DNA of 40,051 nucleotides from Mangrovicoccus algicola (GTDB taxonomy: Bacteria; Pseudomonadota; Alphaproteobacteria; Rhodobacterales; Rhodobacteraceae), in contig NZ_JACVXA010000047.1 of NCBI RefSeq assembly GCF_014903745.1, positions 1 to 40,051 on the forward strand. The letters are read 5' to 3'. Below, piece after piece: positions 1 through 8,882 of this stretch. The position numbers were made by a program, and so were the translations under genes. A model generated the notes under the pieces. It was not told the origin of the DNA. It was given only the letters and a program-made list of their open reading frames with translations, and searched no databases. Every line of letters starts with the position of its first letter. The first letter of the stretch is position 1.

Positions 1-1577
1 GTGATCCGGCCGTCGGCCCGGGGCCGGTACCCGTCGGGCCGCGCCCCGAGATAGCGGGCCACGACCGTCTCCAGGCCCGGGCCGTGATCATAGGCCGTCT
101 CGGCCACCTCGAACATCCGGTAGCCGTCGCCGCCATTGCGCAGGTAATCGTTGGTCACCGCCAGATAGGTGGCTTCGGGGTCGATCGGCACCCAGTCGCC
201 ATCCTGCATCACCAGCACCTCGGTCACGCGGCCCTCGCTGGGGCCGATCGTCGGATCCCAGGTGAAGCGCAGCCCGGCCACCTGCGGAAAGCGTCCGGCC
301 TCCTCCTCCACCTGGCTGACCCCGTTTTCCAGCGCGTCGATGATCATCGCCCCCGTCGCCTCGAAGGTGGCCAGCGTGTTCTGGAAGGGCAGCACCGCCA
401 GGACATCGCCCATCGTCACCTCGCCCGCTTCGAAGGAGGCGCGCAGGCCGCCGCCATTCTGGATGGCGATGGTCACGCCCTGCCCTGCCACCGCCTCCAG
501 CATCGCCTCGGCCACCAGGTTGCCCATCGGGCATTCCTCGCTGCGGCAGGTCCCGGCACCGACCGGGTCCATCGCCCGGCCGACGACCTCGGCCTTGATC
601 TCCGCCAGCGGCGCGGCCAGTTCGCTGACCCGCGCCGCCGCCGCCTGGTCGGGAATGACCGAGGTGTCCAGCGCGATCGTGTCGCCCGTGGCCGCGATCA
701 CCCGCCCGGCGTCATCGAAGCGCAGCGCCAGGTGGCCGACATGGCGCGAATAGGCGCCGGCCTGGACGATCGGCACATCGCCGATCATCAGCGGATAGGG
801 CCCGGCGGCATCCGCATCGGTATTCGACAGCAGCGTGTGGGAATGGCCGCCGACAATCGCGTCCAGCCCTGCGATCCCGGCCTCGGCGATGCGCACGTCC
901 ACGGGCAGGCCGACATGGGTCAGCGCGATGATATGGGTGACGCCCTGCGCCTCCAGCGCGGCGACATCCTCGGCAATGGCGGCGATCTCGTCGCCGAATA
1001 CGATATTGCCCCCGGGGCTGGACGTGTCGACCGTGTCGGTTGCCAGCGCCGAGACGATGCCCAGCGTCACGCCGCCGCCCAGGTCGAGGACCAGCCGGTC
1101 GGCCAGGTCTCCCGCCAGGGCCGGTTCCGCCGAGACATCGACATTGCCCGAGACCAGCGGGAACTCCACCGCGCCGATGAAGGCCGAGAGCGTGTCGGGC
1201 CCGTCATCGAATTCGTGATTGCCCACCGCCATCGCGTCGAAGCCGATCATGTTCATGAACTCGGCCTCCACCGCGCCCTTGTGCGCGGTATACATCAGCG
1301 ACCCCTGGAACTGGTCGCCGGCATCGAGCACCACGACCGGCTGGCCCTCCAGCTCGCCGCGCAGCCGGTCGATCACCGCCTTGAGCCGCGCCACCCCGCC
1401 GAAGCAGTCGCCCGCGGCATCCTCTTCGGGGGTGCATGTGGAATTGTGCTTGTCCACCGGCTCGATCCGGCTGTGCAGGTCGTTGACATGCAGGATGTGG
1501 ATGGTGGTATCCGCCCCGGCTGCGGGGGCGGCAAGCGCCGCCAGCAGCGGCGGAAGGCAGAGCGATCTGCGGAACAT
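1..1577 (-). CDS. Periplasmic 5'-nucleotidase / 2',3'-cyclic phosphodiesterase family (UshA-like), 3' end outside window
   Basis: A dinuclear metallophosphatase expected to dephosphorylate extracellular nucleotides or UDP-sugars in the periplasm. Reading from the ATG at 1577 on the minus strand, residues 1-21 form a signal peptide ending near Ala-Gly-Ala. Metal and active-site motifs follow in family order: NDLH (32-35), GDQ (87-89), GNHE (119-122), then GGHSHT, and in the C-terminal nucleotide-binding domain QNGGGLR and NDYLRNGGDGY. About 525 codons are visible with no stop before base 1, so the C-terminus lies to the left of the window. The two Cys in the STCTPEEDAAGDC stretch may form a disulfide. 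It is divergent from the DUF952-pyrD pair. Family assignment is firm; the exact substrate is not determined by sequence. Confidence 0.92.
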   Translation of the reverse strand, partial: MFRRSLCLPPLLAALAAPAAGADTTIHILHVNDLHSRIEPVDKHNSTCTPEEDAAGDCFGGVARLKAVIDRLRGELEGQPVVVLDAGDQFQGSLMYTAHKGAVEAEFMNMIGFDAMAVGNHEFDDGPDTLSAFIGAVEFPLVSGNVDVSAEPALAGDLADRLVLDLGGGVTLGIVSALATDTVDTSSPGGNIVFGDEIAAIAEDVAALEAQGVTHIIALTHVGLPVDVRIAEAGIAGLDAIVGGHSHTLLSNTDADAAGPYPLMIGDVPIVQAGAYSRHVGHLALRFDDAGRVIAATGDTIALDTSVIPDQAAAARVSELAAPLAEIKAEVVGRAMDPVGAGTCRSEECPMGNLVAEAMLEAVAGQGVTIAIQNGGGLRASFEAGEVTMGDVLAVLPFQNTLATFEATGAMIIDALENGVSQVEEEAGRFPQVAGLRFTWDPTIGPSEGRVTEVLVMQDGDWVPIDPEATYLAVTNDYLRNGGDGYRMFEVAETAYDHGPGLETVVARYLGARPDGYRPRADGRI

Positions 1578-1715
1578 GGGGGCCTCGCGTTGCGGCATTC
1601 GCCCCGAACCTAGCCCCCCGCCCGCCCCCCGGGCAAACGAATTGCGCCCGCTCGCGGCGCGACCCGCAGGCGCGCGCCCCCTTGACCCCGGCGGATGCAG
1701 GCGGCACGAGAAGCC

Positions 1716-2057
1716 ATGCGGATCTACAAGATATTCCGCGCCCCCGAATGGGCGGCGCTTGAACGGGACGGGACCACGGCGGGCGCGCCCGTGGACCTGG
1801 CCGACGGGTTCATCCATTTCAGCACGGCCGCCCAGGCGGCGGAGACGGCGGCGAAGCATTTCGCCGGGGCCGGGGCGCTGGTGCTGGCGGCGGTGGAGAC
1901 CGATGCCCTGGGCGATGCGCTGCGCTGGGAGCCCTCGCGCGGCGGCCAGCTGTTCCCGCATCTCTACCGCGCGCTGGCGCGCGACGAGGTCGCCCGGCAC
2001 TGGCCGCTGCCGCCGGGGCCCGATGGCGCCCATATTTTCCCGGAGGAGATGACATGA
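1716..2057 (+). CDS. DUF952 family protein
   Basis: A 113-residue soluble protein of the DUF952 family, whose biochemical role is unknown. The family signatures are visible: MRIYKIF at the N-terminus, DGFIHFST near residues 30-37, and the SRGG-x-LFPHLYR block near 73-83. I prefer the ATG at 1716 over the in-frame ATG at 1695 because MRIYKIF is the usual family start and a GAGAAG sequence lies just upstream. Its stop overlaps the pyrD start (ATGA at 2054-2057), so the two are translationally coupled. The pairing suggests co-expression with pyrimidine synthesis but does not show a function in it. Confidence 0.87.
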   Translation: MRIYKIFRAPEWAALERDGTTAGAPVDLADGFIHFSTAAQAAETAAKHFAGAGALVLAAVETDALGDALRWEPSRGGQLFPHLYRALARDEVARHWPLPPGPDGAHIFPEEMT

Positions 2058-3133
2058 GGATGCTGGAACGCGCGGGCCTGGCGGTGATGCATCGCATGGA
2101 GCCCGAAACCGCGCATGACTGGGCGATCTGGGCGCTGGAGCGCGGGCTGGTGCCGCTGCCTGCCAAGATGCGCAGCCCGCGGCTGAAGACCCGGCTGGGG
2201 CGGCTGGAGCTGGAGAACCCGCTGGGGCTGGCGGCCGGGTTCGACAAGAACGCCCGCGCGCTGCCCGCGCTGATGCAGGCCGGGTTCGGCTTTGTCGAGG
2301 TCGGCGCCACCACGCCGCGGCCGCAGCCCGGCAATCCCAGGCCGCGGCTCTTCCGCCTGCCCGAGGACCGCGCGGTGATCAACCGCTTCGGCTTCAACAA
2401 CGAGGGCGAGGAGGCGATGGAGGCGCGGCTGAAGGGGCGGCCCCGGGGCGGCGTCCTGGGGCTCAACCTCGGCGCGAACAAGGACAGCCAGGACCGCATC
2501 CCCGATTACGTCTCGGTGCTTCAGACCTGCGGGCGCCATGTCGATTTCGTCACGATCAACGTCTCCTCGCCCAATACCGAGCAGCTGCGCGACCTGCAGG
2601 GCAAGAAGGCGCTCTGGGCGCTGGTCAGCGAGGTGATGCAGGCCCGCGCCGAGCTGCCCCTGGACGCGCGCCCGCTGGTCTTCCTGAAGATCGCCCCCGA
2701 CCTCAAGGCCCAGTCGCTGGCCGATATCGCCGAGGTGGCGACGGTCTCCAGCCTGGACGGGGTGATCGCCACCAATACGACGATCGGGCGCGAGGGGCTG
2801 GGCAGCCGGCATCGCGGCGAGACCGGCGGGCTGTCGGGCGCGCCGCTCTTCACCCGCTCCACCGCCGTGCTGGCCCAGCTGCACGAACTGACCGGCGGCA
2901 AGCTGCCGCTGATCGGGGTGGGCGGCATCGCCTCGGCCGAGGATGCCTTCGCCAAGATCACCGCCGGGGCGGATGCGCTGCAGATCTATTCGGCGCTGGT
3001 CTACGAGGGCCTGTCGCTGGTGCCGCGCATCCTGGAGGGGCTGGACCGCAAGCTGAAGGAGGCGGGGCTGGGCTCCGTCGCGGAGGCGCGCGGCCAGGAG
3101 GCCCATCTGTGGGCCCGCCGGTTCGAGGACTGA
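2054..3133 (+). CDS. pyrD: Dihydroorotate dehydrogenase (quinone), class 2
   Basis: Oxidises dihydroorotate to orotate in de novo pyrimidine synthesis, passing electrons through FMN to membrane quinone. The 359-residue length is normal for class 2. Residues 1-50 form the amphipathic N-terminal extension for quinone and membrane contact. FMN and substrate segments follow: GLAAGFDKN (58-66), the RFGFNNEG loop (111-118), the active-site NVSSPNT (169-175) that carries the class 2 catalytic serine region, IATNTTIGR, and the phosphate-binding [11 protein letters not shown]. The ATG overlaps the DUF952 stop, and a strong GGAGGAG (2042-2048) precedes it. Nothing is missing or odd. Confidence 0.97.
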   Translation: MRMLERAGLAVMHRMEPETAHDWAIWALERGLVPLPAKMRSPRLKTRLGRLELENPLGLAAGFDKNARALPALMQAGFGFVEVGATTPRPQPGNPRPRLFRLPEDRAVINRFGFNNEGEEAMEARLKGRPRGGVLGLNLGANKDSQDRIPDYVSVLQTCGRHVDFVTINVSSPNTEQLRDLQGKKALWALVSEVMQARAELPLDARPLVFLKIAPDLKAQSLADIAEVATVSSLDGVIATNTTIGREGLGSRHRGETGGLSGAPLFTRSTAVLAQLHELTGGKLPLIGVGGIASAEDAFAKITAGADALQIYSALVYEGLSLVPRILEGLDRKLKEAGLGSVAEARGQEAHLWARRFED

Positions 3134-3179
3134 TCCGCATCGCCGCCCGATCCCGTCCCGCAACCAGGAGACCCCGCCC

Positions 3180-3680
3180 ATGCCCCGCCGCCTGATCCTT
3201 GCCGCGCTGTGTTCCGTGCTGCCCGCCCTGCTGCCCGCCGCCGGCGCCGGGGCGGCAGAGATCGCGATCCGCGACGCCTATGCCCGTGCCTCCGGCCCGC
3301 AGGCCGTCTCGGGCGCGGGCTTCATGGTGATCGAGAATGCCGGGACGGCCGCCGACCGCCTGATCGGCGCGACCTCCCCCGCCGCGGAGCGGGTCGAGCT
3401 TCACGGCCATGACCAGGGTCCGGATGGCGTGATGCGGATGCGGCGGATCGAGGACGGGATCGAGATCCCGGCAGGCGGAGGGCACGCCCTGGCGCGCGGC
3501 GGCGACCACCTGATGTTCCTGGGCCTGCGCCGACCCTTCGCCCCCGGCGACACCGTGCCGGTGACGCTGCGCTTCGAGACCGCCGGCGAGATCGGCATCG
3601 AGATGCCCGTCGACCCGGACCGCCTTCCCGCAGACACGTCCCATGGCGCCCGTCATGGCGGCGGCGCCGCCGCGAACTGA
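3180..3680 (+). CDS. Periplasmic copper chaperone PCu(A)C family
   Basis: A 166-residue exported copper-binding protein that in relatives delivers Cu(I) to the CuA site of cytochrome c oxidase. Residues 1-26 are a signal peptide ending Ala-Gly-Ala-Ala. The PCu(A)C metal motif is recognisable: His75 (with a second His at 77), Met85/Met87, then H110-L-M112. The Met spacing varies slightly from the textbook H-x10-M-x21-H-x-M pattern. The C-terminal tail has extra histidines (SHGARHGGG), which may add a second metal site. RBS CAGGAGA lies upstream of ATG 3180. It follows pyrD by 46 bases, and co-transcription is possible. No oxidase-assembly partner (such as Sco) is visible here. Confidence 0.88.
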   Translation: MPRRLILAALCSVLPALLPAAGAGAAEIAIRDAYARASGPQAVSGAGFMVIENAGTAADRLIGATSPAAERVELHGHDQGPDGVMRMRRIEDGIEIPAGGGHALARGGDHLMFLGLRRPFAPGDTVPVTLRFETAGEIGIEMPVDPDRLPADTSHGARHGGGAAAN

Positions 3681-3981
3681 GCCCTTTGCGGCTGCGGGAC
3701 GGTCCGGCCCGTTCCCTTGGCGCCCCGTCCGGTCCGCGTCGCGCCCGTGCCGCTCGCGCAATGCCCGCCGACCGCGACCAAGGGACCGCCCCGCCCGTCC
3801 GGCCATCCCGCCATCTCCACCGGCGCCGTCCCGCCCCGGGCCTGACCCGGGGCCTCCCGGCCGCGGCGGGCGCCGCGCCGGGGTCGCGCGAAGCCGTCCG
3901 GAGCGCAGCCGGATCAACAGCTCAGGTTAGGCCTGCAGCGCAGCCGGGAGGGAACGGGCCCGCTCGGCCCGGCAGGTGGCG
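3681..3981. other. Intergenic GC-rich stretch without a supported gene
   Basis: About 300 bases between the copper chaperone gene and the convergent ABC exporter gene. All reading frames here are proline/arginine-rich low-complexity translations typical of noncoding high-GC DNA, and I saw no RNA gene, clear terminator or promoter. Confidence 0.6.
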
Positions 3982-5775
3982 TTACCGGGCGCCGGCCTCT
4001 TCGGCCAGGAGCTGGTCGGCGCCGAACTGGGTGCGGTAGAGATCGGCATAGGCCCCGCCCCGCGCCAGCAGCTCGTCATGCGTGCCCTGCTCCACCACCT
4101 CGCCCTGGTTCAGCACGACGATCTTGTCGGCATCGCGCACGGTGGACAGCCTGTGCGCGATCACGATGGTCGTGCGCCCCTTCGACAGCTTGTCCAGCGC
4201 CTCCTGCACCACCGCCTCGCTCTTGACGTCCAGCGCCGAGGTCGCCTCGTCCAGCAGCAGGATCGGCGCGTCGCGCAGCAGCGCCCGGGCGATCGCCACG
4301 CGCTGGCGCTGGCCGCCCGACAAGAGCGTGCCGCGCGCGCCCACGTCGCTGTCCAGCCCCTTCGGCAGGTTGCGGACGAAATCGCCGACATGCGCCGCCT
4401 CCAGCGCCCGGTGCAGCTCTTCCTCGGAAACGTCGCCGCGCCCCAGCGTGATGTTCTCGCGCAGCGTCTCGTCGAATAGCAGGCTTTCCTGCGTCACCAC
4501 CGCGAACATGCCCCTCAGCGTGCCCAGCTCGATCTGCTCGGCGGGCACGCCGCCGACCAGGATGCGCCCCTCGTCGGGATCGATCAGCCGGGTGATGACG
4601 TTGAAGACGGTGCTCTTGCCCGCCCCCGACGGCCCGACCAGCGCCGTGGTCTTTCCCGCCTCGGCGGTGAAGCTGGTATGGCGCAGCACCGGCAATTCGC
4701 CATAGGCCAGGCTGACATCCTCGATGCGGATATCGGGGCGCACCGGCGGCGTGGTGCGGGCATCGGGCGTGCTGAGGATCGAGGGGCGCGTGTCGAAGAG
4801 ATGCTTGACCCGTTCCAGCCGCGTGGCGAAGGCCTGCCAGCTGCCGGCCAGCCCCGAAAGCCTGCGGATCGGCTCGAAGACCAGCAGCATCGCGGTGAAG
4901 AAGCTCATGAACTCGCCCACGGTCTTGGTGCCCGCGACGATCTCGCCGCCGGCGAAATACAGCACGCCGACGAAGCCCGCCCCGGTGATCAGGTCGACCA
5001 GCAGCGGGATGACCGACTTGCCCATCTGCGTCTGGATGGCCAGCTCGATGGTCTCGTCCTGCAGCGTCATGTAGCGGCGGTGCTGGTAATCCTCCAGCGA
5101 GTTCAGCTTGATCTGGTTGATGCCGTGGAAGATCTCGTCCATGCGCACGGTGATGTCGGAACTCAGGTCGCGCGCCCGCTTGGACTGGCGCCGCACGAAG
5201 CGCTGCACCCAGAAGATCGGCCCCATCAGCAGGGGCGCGCCGACCAGCGCGATCAGCGTCCAGCGCCAGTCGATGGAGATCGCCACCGCGCTCAGCGAGA
5301 TCACCGCGATCACGTCGCGCCCCACCCCCAGCACGAAGCTGCGCCAGACCGATCCTATGCCGACCACGTCGCCCTGGACGCGGGTGATCATGTGGCCCGG
5401 CGGGTGGTTGTTGTGGAAGGCGGTATCCAGCGCCATGACATGGGCCAGGAGGTCGCGCCGCATCCGCGCGGTGGAGACCTGCCCGACATAGGTCATGATG
5501 CGTTTCTGGATCAGCCCCGAGACGCCGCGCACCACGAAGATGACCAGGATCGCCATCGCGACCCATTTCATCGCCTCGGTATCGCCGCCGACGAAAATGC
5601 GGTCGAACATCGGCTTGAGCGTATAGGCCAGAAGCCCCATCATCGAGCCTTCGAGCGTCATCAGCCCGAAGGCGATGGCAACGCGTGCCTTGAAGGGCGA
5701 CAGGTAGTTCGTCCACAGCCACTTGACCAGCGGCCAGGCCTCGCCATCGGGGACTTCGGTCTCGCGTCTGCTCAC
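3982..5775 (-). CDS. ABC exporter, fused membrane and ATPase domains (MsbA-like)
   Basis: A 597-residue half-transporter of the type I exporter fold. It probably exports a lipid or other amphipathic substrate across the inner membrane as a homodimer. The transmembrane domain spans roughly residues 20-320 with about six hydrophobic helices. The nucleotide-binding domain carries Walker A GPSGAGKST (381-389), signature LSGGQ (485-489), Walker B ILLLDE (505-510), and the H-loop His at 541. I chose the GTG at 5775 because it sits in a GTGA overlap with the stop of the upstream gene and has a GGAAGAGGA ribosome site 7 bases before it. No ATG lies near this position in frame. Substrate is unknown; an MsbA-type lipid A flippase or a multidrug exporter are both possible. 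Confidence 0.93.
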   Translation of the reverse strand: MSRRETEVPDGEAWPLVKWLWTNYLSPFKARVAIAFGLMTLEGSMMGLLAYTLKPMFDRIFVGGDTEAMKWVAMAILVIFVVRGVSGLIQKRIMTYVGQVSTARMRRDLLAHVMALDTAFHNNHPPGHMITRVQGDVVGIGSVWRSFVLGVGRDVIAVISLSAVAISIDWRWTLIALVGAPLLMGPIFWVQRFVRRQSKRARDLSSDITVRMDEIFHGINQIKLNSLEDYQHRRYMTLQDETIELAIQTQMGKSVIPLLVDLITGAGFVGVLYFAGGEIVAGTKTVGEFMSFFTAMLLVFEPIRRLSGLAGSWQAFATRLERVKHLFDTRPSILSTPDARTTPPVRPDIRIEDVSLAYGELPVLRHTSFTAEAGKTTALVGPSGAGKSTVFNVITRLIDPDEGRILVGGVPAEQIELGTLRGMFAVVTQESLLFDETLRENITLGRGDVSEEELHRALEAAHVGDFVRNLPKGLDSDVGARGTLLSGGQRQRVAIARALLRDAPILLLDEATSALDVKSEAVVQEALDKLSKGRTTIVIAHRLSTVRDADKIVVLNQGEVVEQGTHDELLARGGAYADLYRTQFGADQLLAEEAGAR

Positions 5776-6452
5776 TTGCGTGTCCTCTTCCAGCTGCGGG
5801 TCAGCGCCTCGTGATCGTAGCGCGTGGCGATCCAGTCCTCCAGCGTCTGTCCGGTCGCGGCGCTGTCGGCCTCGTAGACATCCAGCACGTGATCGAGAAT
5901 GCCGGTATCGGTGCTGCTCAGATGCAGGTATTTCCAGTGCAGGTGCCGCCGCGCCTCGGCCAGCGGGCGGCCCTCGACCACCGCCAGGTACAGCACCGCG
6001 GCAAAGCCCGCCCGGTCCGAACCCGATTTGCAATGCATCAGCATCGGCCGCTCCGCCCGGCGCATCAGGTCCAGCAGCCGCAGCAGATCCTCGCGCGACA
6101 CCAGCTTGCGCGCCGACAGCTCGATATCCAGCAGCGTGATGCCGTGGCGGTCGCAGGCCTCCCGCTCGAACAGATAGGGCGAATGCCGCTTCTCGCCGCG
6201 CAGGTTGATGATCGTGCGGATGCCCATCTTCGCGTAATGCGCCACGCGCCGCGGCGAAGGCTGGTTGGACCGCCAGATCCCCGGCGCGATCTCCTCCATG
6301 TTCCACCAGACCGTGCGCAGGAAGCCGTGATCCAGAAGGTGGAAATGCAGCATCGCCTGGCGCCGTTCGGCCGGGGTGCCGATGCGGCGGCCGTATTTCT
6401 TGCGCATCCTGTGTTCGAATTCGCGGAACCGCGCCTTGATCGGATTTGCCAT
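5772..6452 (-). CDS. Tyrosine/dual-specificity phosphatase-like protein
   Basis: A 226-residue cytoplasmic protein of the cysteine phosphatase superfamily. The P-loop signature C-x5-R is intact: HCKSGSDR with Cys141 and Arg147, followed by AGF. An N-terminal basic segment (residues 6-32) precedes the phosphatase fold, which contains GIWRSNQPS near 58-66 and INLRGE near 82-87, typical of this bacterial DSP-like family. The ATG at 6452 is chosen because MANPIKARF begins the conserved basic stretch; the upstream in-frame ATG (6512) would add an unlikely arginine-rich tail. Its stop overlaps the exporter GTG. The coupling suggests that both act on one envelope process, but the substrate is not evident. 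Confidence 0.85.
   Translation of the reverse strand: MANPIKARFREFEHRMRKKYGRRIGTPAERRQAMLHFHLLDHGFLRTVWWNMEEIAPGIWRSNQPSPRRVAHYAKMGIRTIINLRGEKRHSPYLFEREACDRHGITLLDIELSARKLVSREDLLRLLDLMRRAERPMLMHCKSGSDRAGFAAVLYLAVVEGRPLAEARRHLHWKYLHLSSTDTGILDHVLDVYEADSAATGQTLEDWIATRYDHEALTRSWKRTRK
5783..5791 (-). promoter_or_regulatory. Ribosome binding site deciding the GTG start of the ABC exporter
   Basis: GGAAGAGGA on the minus strand, 7 bases before the GTG at 5775 and inside the end of the phosphatase gene, supports a coupled GTG start. Confidence 0.6.
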
Positions 6453-6640
6453 CGTACCGCCGTCTTTCCGCCATCTGCTGCCGGGTCCGCACCCGTGGAG
6501 ATCGGACCGCAAGTGGCGGGGAAATACGCGCTCGGGGGGAATGCATCAAGGCCCGGGTGCAAATTGACCGCCCGGACTGGACGCGGTGCGGCGCGCAGAC
6601 TACGGAACTGTCGTGGTTCGCGCAGTTCGGAAGGTGCGTC

Positions 6641-7837
6641 ATGTCTCTTGCTCACGGTCGTCACTATCTTGCCATTCCCGGCCCCTCGGTCATGCCCGAC
6701 CGCGTGCTGCAGGCGATGCACCGCCCCGCCCCCAACATCTATTACGGCGCGCTGGCCGAGATGACCGACGCGATGATCCCCGACCTCAAACGCGTGGCCT
6801 GCACCGAGGGCCATGTCGCCATCTACATCGCCAATGGCCACGGCGTCTGGGAGGCGTCGCTGGCCAATGTCGCGGCGCCCGGCGAGGCCATGCTGGCGCT
6901 GTGCACCGGGCGCTTCGGCTTCGGCTGGGCCGAGACCGCGGCGCGGATGGGCATCGCGGTGGAGCGGATGGATTTCGGCCTGCAGGCCCCGGTCGATCCG
7001 GCGCGGCTGCAGGAGCGGCTGCGCGCCGACACGGACCACGCGATCCGCGTCATCACCATGGTGCAGGTCGATACCGCCACCTCGGTGCGCAGCGACGTGG
7101 CGGCGGTGCGCCGGGCAATCGACGCGGCCGGGCATCCCGCGCTTCTCATGGTCGATTGCATCGCCTCCCTGGGGGTGGACGAGATGCGCATGGATGACTG
7201 GGGCGCCGATGTGGTCATCACCGCCTCGCAGAAGGGGCTGATGACGCCGCCGGGGCTGGGCTTCGTCTTCTTCAGCGACCGCGCCAGGTCCCGCCGCGCG
7301 GAAATGGCGAATGTCAGCATGTACTGGGACTGGGTGCCGCGGTCCGAACCCGAGATGTTCTACCAGTATTTCAACGGCACCGCGCCCACGCACCACCTCT
7401 ACGGGCTGCGCGAGGCGCTGAACATGCTGCACGAGGAGGGCATGGAGAATGTCTGGGCCCGCCACGCGATCCTGGCCCGCACGGTCTGGGCGGCGGTGGA
7501 GGCCTGGGGCAAGGGCGGTCCGCTGGCCTTCAACATCGCCGATCCGGCGCTGCGCAGCCATGCCGTCACCACGCTGGCCATCGGCAAGGACCACGGGCCG
7601 CGCCTGCGCCGCTGGCTGACCGAGGAGGCCGGGGTGACGCTGGGCATCGGGCTGGGCATGGAGACGGTCGAGAAACGCGATTCCGACGGCTATTTCCGCA
7701 TCGCGCATATGGGCCATGTCAACGCGCACATGGTGCTGGGCGTGCTGGGCACGATCGAGGCGGGGATGACCGCGCTTGGCATTCCCCATGGCAAGGGCGC
7801 GCTGGAAGCCGCCGCCGCGGTCTGCGCGCGGGTCTGA
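6641..7837 (+). CDS. PLP-dependent class V aminotransferase (alanine/serine-glyoxylate aminotransferase family)
   Basis: A 398-residue fold type I aminotransferase of the serine- or alanine-glyoxylate aminotransferase group, which transfers an amino group to glyoxylate or a related oxoacid. The N-terminal IPGPSVMP (12-19) is the family glycine/proline signature. The PLP-contacting Asp lies in LMVDCIASLG (Asp172), and the Schiff-base lysine is Lys198 in TASQKGLM, followed by PPGLGF. I chose ATG 6641, preceded by GGAAGGTG, because the upstream in-frame extension is arginine-rich and unlike the family. It heads a plus-strand run with the hydrolase-like gene 4 bases after its stop. Donor and acceptor specificity cannot be read from sequence. 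Confidence 0.9.
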   Translation: MSLAHGRHYLAIPGPSVMPDRVLQAMHRPAPNIYYGALAEMTDAMIPDLKRVACTEGHVAIYIANGHGVWEASLANVAAPGEAMLALCTGRFGFGWAETAARMGIAVERMDFGLQAPVDPARLQERLRADTDHAIRVITMVQVDTATSVRSDVAAVRRAIDAAGHPALLMVDCIASLGVDEMRMDDWGADVVITASQKGLMTPPGLGFVFFSDRARSRRAEMANVSMYWDWVPRSEPEMFYQYFNGTAPTHHLYGLREALNMLHEEGMENVWARHAILARTVWAAVEAWGKGGPLAFNIADPALRSHAVTTLAIGKDHGPRLRRWLTEEAGVTLGIGLGMETVEKRDSDGYFRIAHMGHVNAHMVLGVLGTIEAGMTALGIPHGKGALEAAAAVCARV

Positions 7838-7841
7838 CCCG

Positions 7842-8759
7842 ATGCGCGCCGCGGTGATCCTGATGCTGCTGGCCCTGGGCGCCCTGCCCGGGCGGGCGAC
7901 GGAAACAGCGCCCCCGGGACTGGCGCGGATCGATCTGGCCGCCGCGGAAGGCCGCGCGCTGCGCATCGCGCTGTGGCATCCCGCCGGTCCCGGCGGCGAG
8001 GAGGTGACCGCCGGGGGCACGGCCCTGTTCCGCGCCGAGCCCGCGCGGCGCGGCGCCCCGCTGCCCGCGGGTCCGCTGCCGCTGGTGCTGGTCTCGCATG
8101 GCGGATTGCGATCCGCCGCCGGGTCGGGCAGCTGGCTGGCCGCGGCGCTGGCGCGCGAAGGGTTCCTTGCCGCCGAGATCAATGCCCCCCGCCCCGACCC
8201 GGCGGCGGCGGTCGACGAGATCTGGCGCCGCTCCGCGGATATCTCCCGCGCGCTGGACGCGATCCTGGCGCATCCCGACTGGACCGGGCGCATCGACGAG
8301 GGCCGGATCGCGGTGCTGGGCGTCGCGCTTGGCGGAACCGCCGCGCTGATGACCGGCGGCGCCGCGCTGGATGTCGAGGCCTATCTGCAGCATTGCGCGG
8401 AAGATCCCGCGCGGGACGCGGATTGCGCCTGGCTGGCGGCGGCCGGGGTCGCGCCGCAGGATGCCGACGCCGCCGCGCTGGCGGCCTCGCGGCACGATCC
8501 GCGCCTCGCCGCCGCCCTGGCCGTGGCGCCCGAGCATGGCCACCTGCTGGATCTGCCGCAGGAGGCGGGCCCGGCACCGCGCATCCTGTCCTCCTGGGCC
8601 TCCGCCCGCGACGCCTTCCCGGCCTGCACGCCCGAGGGCCCGGCCCTGCTGGGGGCGCAGGCGGAACTGTGCGGATCCTCGCCGGAGGCGCGCGAGGCCG
8701 CGCAGCGCCGCATGCTGGCGGATGTGCTGGCCGCGCTGGTCCCGGCGGAGGAAGGCTGA
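7842..8759 (+). CDS. Exported alpha/beta-hydrolase-like protein (dienelactone-hydrolase-like) with no nucleophile serine
   Basis: A 305-residue protein with a signal peptide (residues 1-20, ending GRAT) and an alpha/beta-hydrolase layout like the predicted exported dienelactone hydrolase family. The oxyanion strand LVLVSHGG (81-88) is present, as is an IDEGRIAVLG strand before the nucleophile elbow. The elbow itself reads GVALGG (160-165), so the usual G-x-S-x-G serine is alanine at residue 162. Paired cysteines in the CAEDPARDADC stretch also occur in relatives. It starts 4 bases after the aminotransferase stop and is probably co-transcribed. It may be a pseudoenzyme or may use different chemistry; the reading frame is otherwise intact. 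Confidence 0.72.
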   Translation: MRAAVILMLLALGALPGRATETAPPGLARIDLAAAEGRALRIALWHPAGPGGEEVTAGGTALFRAEPARRGAPLPAGPLPLVLVSHGGLRSAAGSGSWLAAALAREGFLAAEINAPRPDPAAAVDEIWRRSADISRALDAILAHPDWTGRIDEGRIAVLGVALGGTAALMTGGAALDVEAYLQHCAEDPARDADCAWLAAAGVAPQDADAAALAASRHDPRLAAALAVAPEHGHLLDLPQEAGPAPRILSSWASARDAFPACTPEGPALLGAQAELCGSSPEAREAAQRRMLADVLAALVPAEEG

Positions 8760-8802
8760 GCCCCCGCGCCATGGGCTGACCCCGCGACAGCGCCGCAATC
8801 CT

Positions 8803-8833
8803 GTTGACCGGCGCGGCAGCGGCGCGACTATGC
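8803..8833 (+). promoter_or_regulatory. Possible promoter for the ureohydrolase gene
   Basis: TTGACC at 8803-8808 and TATGCC at 8828-8833 with a 19-base spacer lie 50-80 bases upstream of ATG 8883. The -10 match is poor and the spacer long, so this is tentative. Confidence 0.28.
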
Positions 8834-8882
8834 CCGGCGAGGATGGCAGGCGAATCCTGCCGCGAACGAGGAGAGGCGCCGC

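Noticed and set aside
84-1613. Plus-strand open frame opposite the 5'-nucleotidase
   Set aside because: Shadow of the minus-strand metallophosphatase, whose motifs are intact.
6564-6592. Possible sigma-70 promoter (TTGACC) upstream of the aminotransferase
   Set aside because: No acceptable -10 element at 16-19 bases spacing.
5776-6642. N-terminal extension that would fuse the ABC exporter to sequence covering the phosphatase gene
   Set aside because: It has Arg/Ala-rich composition and overlaps the phosphatase in another frame; the GTGA overlap and ribosome site support a start at 5775.
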